In this document: positions 57,657 through 64,000 of the stretch, in pieces | Numbering within the stretch: the first letter of the stretch is position 1 | How the letters are laid out: each line of letters starts with the position of its first letter | Origin: Vibrio sinensis | GTDB taxonomy: Bacteria > Pseudomonadota > Gammaproteobacteria > Enterobacterales > Vibrionaceae | NCBI RefSeq assembly: GCF_003605645.1 | Contig: NZ_QVMU01000022.1 | Span: 1 to 64,000, forward strand | Direction: 5' to 3' | Length of the DNA stretch: 64,000 nt | Notes under the pieces: model-generated | Told to the model about the DNA's origin: nothing | Database searches by the model: none | Seen by the model: only the letters and a program-made list of their open reading frames with translations | Translations under genes and position numbers: made by a program

Positions 57657-58502
57657 ATGAGCAAATATTCCGAGGCTAAAGAGTTAGCGGGCCTAACCCT
57701 TGGTAAAAAGACTGAATACACTAACCAATATGACCCGTCACTTTTACAACCTGTCCCACGCAGCTTAAATCGCAATGATCTTCATCTTGGTGATACATTG
57801 CCATTTAAAGGTAGCGATCTTTGGACTCTGTACGAACTGTCGTGGCTAAATGCGAAAGGACTACCACAAGTTGCCGTCGGTGAAGTTACGATCCCAGCGA
57901 CAAGCGCGAACTTAATCGAATCAAAATCCTTTAAGTTATATTTGAACAGCTTTAACCAAACTCGCTTTAGCGATTGGGAAAAAGTCGAAGCGACTTTAGT
58001 TCAAGATTTATCAGCCTGTGCAGGTGAAACGGTTTCAGTCACCGTTCGCCCAGTTCAGGATTACACTGATTCACTCATTGTGACAATGCACGGTGATTGT
58101 ATTGACGATCAAGACATTGAAATTACACACTACGACTTTGATGATACTCTGCTAGAAGAGGCTACCGAACAAGATGAGGTCGAAGAGTGCTTACACAGTC
58201 ACCTATTGAAATCAAACTGCCTAATCACCAATCAGCCAGATTGGGGCAGCGTTGAAATCCAATACCAAGGTAAGAAAATCAATCGTGAAGCACTATTACG
58301 CTACATTGTTTCTTTCCGAGAACACAATGAGTTCCACGAGCAATGTGTTGAACGCATATTCACCGATATCATGCGTTATTGTCAGCCAACGAAGTTAACG
58401 GTTTATGCCCGTTACACCCGCCGTGGTGGCTTAGACATTAACCCATATCGTTCAACCGAACAGGTAGAACCAAGTCATAACCAACGAATGGCTCGTCAGT
58501 AA
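57657..58502 (+). CDS. queF: NADPH-dependent preQ0 reductase
   Basis: Reduces 7-cyano-7-deazaguanine to preQ1 for queuosine. Long (YqfB/YfcI-like two-domain) form of 281 residues: the substrate-binding ESKSFKLYLNS (88-98), catalytic Cys188 (KSNCLITNQPDWG) and Asp195. It is divergent from syd, as in other gammaproteobacteria. No preQ1 riboswitch was seen in the 87-bp intergenic region. Confidence 0.96.
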   Translation: MSKYSEAKELAGLTLGKKTEYTNQYDPSLLQPVPRSLNRNDLHLGDTLPFKGSDLWTLYELSWLNAKGLPQVAVGEVTIPATSANLIESKSFKLYLNSFNQTRFSDWEKVEATLVQDLSACAGETVSVTVRPVQDYTDSLIVTMHGDCIDDQDIEITHYDFDDTLLEEATEQDEVEECLHSHLLKSNCLITNQPDWGSVEIQYQGKKINREALLRYIVSFREHNEFHEQCVERIFTDIMRYCQPTKLTVYARYTRRGGLDINPYRSTEQVEPSHNQRMARQ

Positions 58503-58516
58503 GGATAAAAACAATA

Positions 58517-60787
58517 ATGCACAACTTGCGCTGGGTACGTCTGCTTTACTTGCTTATCATCTGTTTTTCAACAGCACCTCTCGCTTCAACGGTGTATTCA
58601 TCGCCAACACTCAATGAAGCGAGCAGCTTAGTGGATATTGTCCCTAAGAAATCGAAACAGTTAGCCAGCAACTTTCTGACCCAGCGCAAACTCTCAGATC
58701 AAACAGAGAAAAGCCCTTCATCGATTTCTCGCGATGAAACCGACAGTCGTATCCGAACGCCAGGTGGAACTATTGATGCGCTCAAAATTCTTGCCGATGC
58801 TGAGTACAACCTAGGGAATCCTCACCTTGCTCTCAAGTATCTTGCCGAAGCCAAGCAAATCACGGAAACTTATCACCTCCCATATCTAAATTTAGATGTG
58901 CAATTGCATGAAATCCGTATGCAGTGGTTACAAAGTGAAAATGCGATGGCTGCCCGAGAACGCTTAGCTCAGGTTGAAGAAGCATTTACTGACATCAAAA
59001 ATCCAGAACAGTTAGCCTTAGGATTGAAGTACCAAATCAATATGCTTAAAGCGGAGATTGCCTCAAAAGAGGGGAATTTTGAGCAAGCTAATCGTCTTTT
59101 TTCCGCGCAAAAATCCTATGTAGAGCAACTAAAGTCTTCATCCACGCTCATGGAATACCACCTGACCGTTGGCCGTCATCTGCTACATCATAAGAAATAC
59201 AATAAAGCGCTATCGGAGTTTTTAAGCACCTACTGGAAAGCGGTCGAGGAAAATGCAGGACCAACCCTGGCTAAAGTGAATCGCTTATTAGGTGAGTTAT
59301 TTTATGACCGTCGTGTTTATGACAAAGCTAATGATTATTTTTCACAAGCTGCTGATTTTTATGATAACTATGACGACTCACCAATGCTGCCTCCAATTTT
59401 GAAGCGTATGGGAGACATCAACTATCATCAAGGTAAATATAATCTAGCGTTAGTGCATTATTTCAACGCTCTTGATCACGAAAAAATACAAAACAATATT
59501 GAAAATATTATTGATCTGCGTATTGCGCTCGCTGCTACCTATTTAAAACTGGTCAATTATCCACTGGCTGAACAATATTTAGACCGAGCTAATGATCTTT
59601 TAGAATTTATCGATATACCAAAACTCAAAGCATATGCACTGCTGCTAGAATCTGGATTAGCTGTGCATAAAAAAGAGGCCGACCGCGTCATCCTTAATGC
59701 CCAGCAAGCATTAGAAATTGCGAATAAGATCAACGATATTTCTATTCAAAAAAGTGCCTTTCAATTAATGCACCATGGTTATGAACTTAACCAACAATAC
59801 GATTTAGCACTAAAGTTTCTTAAACAATACACGGCACTTTCTAATATTGAACAGCAACAGCTTGATATTATTAGTGAAGATGCGTTTCGTCAGCAAAAAG
59901 AATTCGTTGAACAAACCCTCCATCTTGCAGGTCAAAAAGCCCAATTGGAGAATGCCAACAACGAATATCATAAGTTTCAAAAAATCGCTTTTGGTCTGTT
60001 TGTTTTTAGTTCGCTATTGTTCCTCATCTTGCTACGCCGTGGACATATTCTTCGTATTCAAAAAACTCAGCTTACTGAGCTCAATGAAGATCTATTTACG
60101 CATTCACGCTCAGGGCTTCGTAACTTAAGAATGCTCATTGCACGTTTACCCGCGTCCTTAGAAGCCACTAGTGATCAGTTTGAAAAATGGCACGTCGGTG
60201 AACTGATCCACGAACCATTGAATGACCGATTACGTTTTGTGATGATCGATGTGCCATTTCTACGTAACATGTACCTCCAACACGGTTATAAAGAGGGATT
60301 AAAGCTGGAAAAAGCATTTGGCGATTACTTAAAGCAAAAAGTCGAATCACCAGCACGTATCTATCATTTTTCTGATGCTAATTTACTCTATATCGAACCA
60401 TCCAACGAAAATAATGACAATCCTGAAGTACTGTTTAATAAAATTCAGCAATGGATTTTAGATTTCCGCCCTCGTCGTACTCTCAACCGAATTGTTCGTA
60501 TTGGTATGGCTGATTACCCGTTTTTACCACGAGCTTACACTGCAATTAATGATAAAGAACTACTCGATATATTATTAATGTCTACAGGAACAGCGCGAAC
60601 CTTAAGCATGAAAGAACAGTCAAGCCAATGGGTATATTTGAAAGCAATAGAGAATGCACCAGCGGCTAGTCTTGCGACTGGGGATATCCGAAACGCTTGT
60701 AAACACTCAATAAACCAAGGGTTAATAAAAGTACATTCTTCATATAATAATGAGGAGAATATCAAAAAATTATTAAAAGATGAGTAA
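58517..60787 (+). CDS. TPR membrane protein with degenerate GGDEF domain
   Basis: 756 residues: signal peptide (1-24), about eight TPR repeats in the periplasm (about 88-440, e.g. GDINYHQGKYNLALVHYFNAL), a coiled coil, a membrane helix (about 493-510) and a cytoplasmic C-terminal domain. That domain aligns in layout with GGDEF: RSGLRNLRMLIARLP stands where DxLTxLxNRR occurs, and HFSDANLLYIEP (about 616-627) stands where the GG(D/E)EF loop should be, so it has no cyclase signature. It lies 14 bp after queF and 113 bp before a real cyclase. It is likely a receptor that signals without making c-di-GMP; the partner is inferred from position. Confidence 0.75.
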   Translation: MHNLRWVRLLYLLIICFSTAPLASTVYSSPTLNEASSLVDIVPKKSKQLASNFLTQRKLSDQTEKSPSSISRDETDSRIRTPGGTIDALKILADAEYNLGNPHLALKYLAEAKQITETYHLPYLNLDVQLHEIRMQWLQSENAMAARERLAQVEEAFTDIKNPEQLALGLKYQINMLKAEIASKEGNFEQANRLFSAQKSYVEQLKSSSTLMEYHLTVGRHLLHHKKYNKALSEFLSTYWKAVEENAGPTLAKVNRLLGELFYDRRVYDKANDYFSQAADFYDNYDDSPMLPPILKRMGDINYHQGKYNLALVHYFNALDHEKIQNNIENIIDLRIALAATYLKLVNYPLAEQYLDRANDLLEFIDIPKLKAYALLLESGLAVHKKEADRVILNAQQALEIANKINDISIQKSAFQLMHHGYELNQQYDLALKFLKQYTALSNIEQQQLDIISEDAFRQQKEFVEQTLHLAGQKAQLENANNEYHKFQKIAFGLFVFSSLLFLILLRRGHILRIQKTQLTELNEDLFTHSRSGLRNLRMLIARLPASLEATSDQFEKWHVGELIHEPLNDRLRFVMIDVPFLRNMYLQHGYKEGLKLEKAFGDYLKQKVESPARIYHFSDANLLYIEPSNENNDNPEVLFNKIQQWILDFRPRRTLNRIVRIGMADYPFLPRAYTAINDKELLDILLMSTGTARTLSMKEQSSQWVYLKAIENAPAASLATGDIRNACKHSINQGLIKVHSSYNNEENIKKLLKDE

Positions 60788-60900
60788 AAGCGCATCATTC
60801 CACAGTAGAAGACCGTGACGTTCGGAATTAATTTGTTATTATCAATAGATTACTAAATTAAGATCGTCACCGATCGAATAATACGAAAGTTTATTACTAC

Positions 60901-62466
60901 ATGGGCGTGCTCGAACAAGATATCCAGTCACAGTTACATAACCTAAAATCTCAATTGGAAAAAGTTCGTTTGACACACAGAGATACCTCGTTCAAATTTA
61001 AACGTGAACAGAAGGTATTAAAACGCATCATTACCTCGTTAAGCGATGCCTGTGTTAGGGATGATCCGAGGTTGAGAGCCAGCTTGGCTGAAATTTGCCA
61101 AGCATTGGAACAAAACAAAGACATAAGCTCGCTTATTCCAAAATTTGCGGTGCTAGAGCGTCTTTCAAAGCAACAGATGCTGGCTATGAAAAAAGACAAG
61201 GATCACCTAGATACCCAAATAAAAAACAGTGGTGAAATGTTACTGAGAGTGGTTGGATTACCAGCTAAGATCAAACGTGACTTACGCGATCTACTGAGTT
61301 TTTCGGGTACAAAAAATATGCCTCAAGCTGGCCAAACATTGCAGCTATTGAGCATTTATGAACGCGCAGTAAAAATATTAACCTCCAACCCAAGTTCTTA
61401 CGAAAACGATATTACATCTAATGCTGATAAAGAACTGATTCTACGACTCAACCACGAATTACAGCTTCTTATTACTGAACTCGACTTTGATGGTGAATCT
61501 GGTGAGTTACTGATCGATATTAGAGCGAAGCTTCTTATTGGTGTGAGCACCCAAGCATTACTCGAACTCACGCTACAAATTCTAAAATTGGTCATTCAAG
61601 GTACACACTTTGAACGAAAAACATCGCAACAATTTCTAGAACAGATTAACTCGTCTCTGGCTTCGACTTTAAAAAGCAATGCACAAATTGTTGATCAGAG
61701 CCAAAGCTACTTCGAGCAACGTAAAGAGTATAATGGCGAGCTCTCTGAACTGATTAACGAGTCACAAACCGCTGTCAATAATGCCGAAGAAATTGAGCAG
61801 TTACGTAATAGTGTAAATCCATTGTTGGATCAAATCGCCTCACTTTCTGAACGTTTGAACCATGCTGAACAACGTGAAGAAACCCTTATCGAACGAATGG
61901 TGCATAGCAATAATCAGTTAGAAGCGATGTATGAAACAACACAAGATTATCGCCGTCGTTTAGAAGACCAAGCGCAACGTATGCTGCAAGATCCATTGAC
62001 TAAGTTGTATAACCGAACCGCTTTTGCTGAACGTCTTGAGTTGGAATATCGACGCTGGATCCGCTCTCAACATAATTTTAGAATTGTGCTACTTGATATT
62101 GATTCTTTCAAAGCAATTAATGATAGCTTTGGCTATACCGCTGGTGATAAAGCCTTAAAAATCATCGCTCGTACGATAGAACATGAAGTGAGTAAAACGG
62201 ATACGGTAGCACGTTTCTCTGGTGAAGAATTTATTCTATTACTACCAGAGCGTAGCGATTCAGACTGCTTTGAACTGGTCGCTAACATTCAAAAGCAAGT
62301 ATCCAAATTACCATTCAAGTTCCGCGATCAGAATCTAATGATTACCCTTTCTGGCTCAGGTTTGCGCTTTAAAGATTCTGATACACCAGAAGAAGTGCTC
62401 GATCGATTAAATATCATGCTTAAAGAAGCTAAAGCATTAGGTGCTAATCAGCTCATCTGGAAATAA
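60901..62466 (+). CDS. Coiled-coil diguanylate cyclase
   Basis: 521 residues. The first 355 are helical/coiled-coil with no membrane segment or known sensor domain. The C-terminal GGDEF domain (364-521) starts DPLTKLYNRTAF, has DIDSFKAINDSFGYTAGD and the active loop SGEEF (440-444), a functional variant in known cyclases. The product-inhibition I-site RxxD is replaced by SKTD (434-437), so feedback by c-di-GMP is not expected. It is a cytoplasmic enzyme. The weak upstream region includes a small GATCG/CGATC palindrome. Confidence 0.88.
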   Translation: MGVLEQDIQSQLHNLKSQLEKVRLTHRDTSFKFKREQKVLKRIITSLSDACVRDDPRLRASLAEICQALEQNKDISSLIPKFAVLERLSKQQMLAMKKDKDHLDTQIKNSGEMLLRVVGLPAKIKRDLRDLLSFSGTKNMPQAGQTLQLLSIYERAVKILTSNPSSYENDITSNADKELILRLNHELQLLITELDFDGESGELLIDIRAKLLIGVSTQALLELTLQILKLVIQGTHFERKTSQQFLEQINSSLASTLKSNAQIVDQSQSYFEQRKEYNGELSELINESQTAVNNAEEIEQLRNSVNPLLDQIASLSERLNHAEQREETLIERMVHSNNQLEAMYETTQDYRRRLEDQAQRMLQDPLTKLYNRTAFAERLELEYRRWIRSQHNFRIVLLDIDSFKAINDSFGYTAGDKALKIIARTIEHEVSKTDTVARFSGEEFILLLPERSDSDCFELVANIQKQVSKLPFKFRDQNLMITLSGSGLRFKDSDTPEEVLDRLNIMLKEAKALGANQLIWK

Positions 62467-62558
62467 CGCCTCAAGTAAAGTTCGTGATTGATGTAGATAT
62501 ATCAATTAGTTAGCCTTTTACATTCACTAAAAAATGCTAAGCTAGAAGATACTACTCT

Positions 62559-62629
62559 CGTTACTCAGACACATAGAATCATAACGAGAACATGTCCTGA
62601 GTAACGTCATCGCCGACGAACTTTTCGTC
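62559..62629 (+). promoter_or_regulatory. Structured leader of ppnN
   Basis: A 10-bp perfect inverted repeat (CGTTACTCAG 62559-62568 with CTGAGTAACG 62597-62606) is followed by a GACGAA-CTT-TTCGTC hairpin (62615-62629) that ends one base before the AGGAGG Shine-Dalgarno sequence (62631-62636). Confidence 0.6.
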
Positions 62630-62641
62630 AAGGAGGCCAAG

Positions 62642-64000
62642 ATGATCACACATATTAGCCCTGCCGGTAGCATGGATTTGCTTTCTCAACTTGAAGTTGA
62701 GCGCCTTAAAAAGACGGCGTCTAGTGATCTCTACCAGTTATACCGTAATTGTACTCTCGCTGTATTGAATTCAGGCAGCCATACCGATAACTCCAAAGAA
62801 CTGCTCGACAAGCATAAATCTTTTGATGTAAACGTGGTGCGCCGTGAACGTGGTATTAAGCTTGAACTGAGTAATCCACCAGAACATGCATTCGTTGATG
62901 GCCAAATCATCAAAGGCATTCAAGAACACCTTTTCTCGGTGTTGCGAGATATTGTCTACGTCAATATGCACCTCGCCGACAATCAACGCCTTAACCTTAC
63001 CAATGCCACCCACATTACCAATTTAGTTTTTGGTATTTTACGTAATGCCGGAGCCCTCACTCCGGGAATAGAACCTAACCTCGTTGTCTGTTGGGGTGGC
63101 CATTCCATTAATGCAACCGAATATCAATACACTCGCGAAGTGGGTAACGAGCTTGGGTTGCGTGAAATGAATATTTGCACGGGGTGTGGCCCCGGCGCAA
63201 TGGAAGGACCAATGAAAGGCGCGGCTATTGGACATGCTAAGCAGCGTTATGAAGATGCCCGTTACCTTGGTTTAACTGAACCCTCAATTATTGCCGCTGA
63301 GCCGCCAAACCCAATCGTTAACGAACTGGTCATTATGCCGGATATCGAAAAACGTCTTGAAGCGTTTGTGCGTATGGCGCATGGCATCATTATCTTCCCT
63401 GGAGGCCCAGGCACCGCAGAGGAACTGCTCTATATTTTGGGCATTATGATGCACCCAGAGAATGCCACTCAACCGATGCCGATCGTTCTAACAGGACAGA
63501 AAGAAAACGAAGCCTATTTCCGTTCTATCGATCAGTTTATTGGCGACACGTTAGGTGTTGAGGCGCAAAAACATTATCAGATAGTGATTGATGATCCGGC
63601 CAAAGTGGCACAAATCATGAAACAAGGGTTAGAGAGTGTTCGCCAGCACCGTAAAGACAATGGTGACGCATACAGCTTCAACTGGTCACTTAAAATAGAA
63701 CCAGAGTTTCAATTACCATTTGAGCCCACTCACGAAAACATGGCTAGTTTAGATCTTCATCTAAATCAACGCCCAGAAAACTTGGCAGCAACACTACGCC
63801 AGGCATTTTCAGGCATCGTTGCTGGTAATGTCAAAGCAGAGGGAATTCGAGAAATTGAACGTAAAGGACCATTCTTATTAGATGGCGATGCCGATTTAAT
63901 GAAAAAAATGGACCGATTGCTGAAAGACTTTGTTGCACAAGACCGCATGAAATTACCAGGCGGCTCTGCGTATGAGCCTTGTTACAAGATCATGAGCAAT
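62642..64000 (+). CDS. ppnN: Nucleotide 5'-monophosphate nucleosidase PpnN (cut by window edge)
   Basis: Hydrolyses purine and pyrimidine nucleoside monophosphates at the N-glycosidic bond; E. coli PpnN is stimulated by (p)ppGpp. 453 codons are present, against 454 residues in E. coli, so only the last few are missing. Motifs: MITHISPAGSMDLLSQLEVE start, CTGCGPGAMEGPMKG and the LOG-family PGGPGTAEELLY (about 257-268). A perfect AGGAGG lies 5 nt before the ATG. Confidence 0.96.
   Translation, partial: MITHISPAGSMDLLSQLEVERLKKTASSDLYQLYRNCTLAVLNSGSHTDNSKELLDKHKSFDVNVVRRERGIKLELSNPPEHAFVDGQIIKGIQEHLFSVLRDIVYVNMHLADNQRLNLTNATHITNLVFGILRNAGALTPGIEPNLVVCWGGHSINATEYQYTREVGNELGLREMNICTGCGPGAMEGPMKGAAIGHAKQRYEDARYLGLTEPSIIAAEPPNPIVNELVIMPDIEKRLEAFVRMAHGIIIFPGGPGTAEELLYILGIMMHPENATQPMPIVLTGQKENEAYFRSIDQFIGDTLGVEAQKHYQIVIDDPAKVAQIMKQGLESVRQHRKDNGDAYSFNWSLKIEPEFQLPFEPTHENMASLDLHLNQRPENLAATLRQAFSGIVAGNVKAEGIREIERKGPFLLDGDADLMKKMDRLLKDFVAQDRMKLPGGSAYEPCYKIMSN

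Overview
The window is a chromosomal segment of a gammaproteobacterium and reads as the genus Vibrio. The evidence is the polar-flagellar block (three flagellins, flaG, fliD, flaI, fliS, flrA, flrB, flrC, fliE to fliR, flhB) in the order known from V. cholerae and V. parahaemolyticus, a HubP/FimV polar-hub gene, and a housekeeping block (fabB, mnmC, yfcL, epmC, aroC, prmB, smrB) that follows the enterobacterial/Vibrio order. I cannot name the species from sequence alone. No rRNA, tRNA, CRISPR array, transposase or prophage gene was recognised.

Layout. (1) 1-2792: hubP/fimV, cut by the left edge, with long simple repeats in its acidic region. (2) 3027-6622: pdxB-asd operon and fabB, with a likely FarS-type sRNA in the fabB 3' UTR. 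(3) 6844-17262: mnmC, an FMN reductase, yfcL, epmC, a TRIC-family channel, aroC, prmB and smrB. A two-gene accessory module, a secreted LruC/GEVED-domain protein plus a lipoprotein with a possible sigma-54 promoter, sits between yfcL and epmC. (4) 17361-42368: about 25 kb of flagellar genes, all on the minus strand. Transcription runs from three flagellins (each with a consensus sigma-28 promoter) through flaG-fliD-flaI-fliS, then flrA, flrBC (sigma-54 promoter), fliEFGHIJ (sigma-54 promoter) and fliKLMNOPQR-flhB (sigma-54 promoter).

(5) 42416-43848: a Dyp-type peroxidase and a DUF2919 membrane protein. (6) 43996-51717: a complete periplasmic nitrite-reduction (Nrf) locus. nrfA is on the plus strand, divergent from nrfBCDE-nrfX-nrfF, with nrfG convergent behind it. 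The shared intergenic region has a perfect NarP/NarL 7-2-7 site and an FNR-like site. (7) 51798-57557: small conserved genes (DUF2956, a GDT1/MneA-type manganese exporter, a winged-helix protein, yffB-dapE-peptidase-DUF2897, DUF2310-syd) and a MITE-like nested palindrome at 53044-53148. (8) 57657-64000: queF, a TPR membrane protein with a decayed GGDEF domain, a coiled-coil diguanylate cyclase, and ppnN running off the right edge.

How it fits together. The flagellar region shows a tiered regulatory circuit that can be read directly from promoters: FlrA (degenerate receiver, c-di-GMP-binding arginines conserved) with sigma-54 would drive flrBC and the basal-body operons, and sigma-28 drives the flagellins. 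The HubP polar organiser and the cyclase pair connect to the same polar/c-di-GMP biology. The Nrf locus supports anaerobic respiration of nitrite to ammonium. The least explained parts are the LruC module, the TPR/pseudo-GGDEF-cyclase pair, and the structured leaders of ppnN and the manganese exporter.
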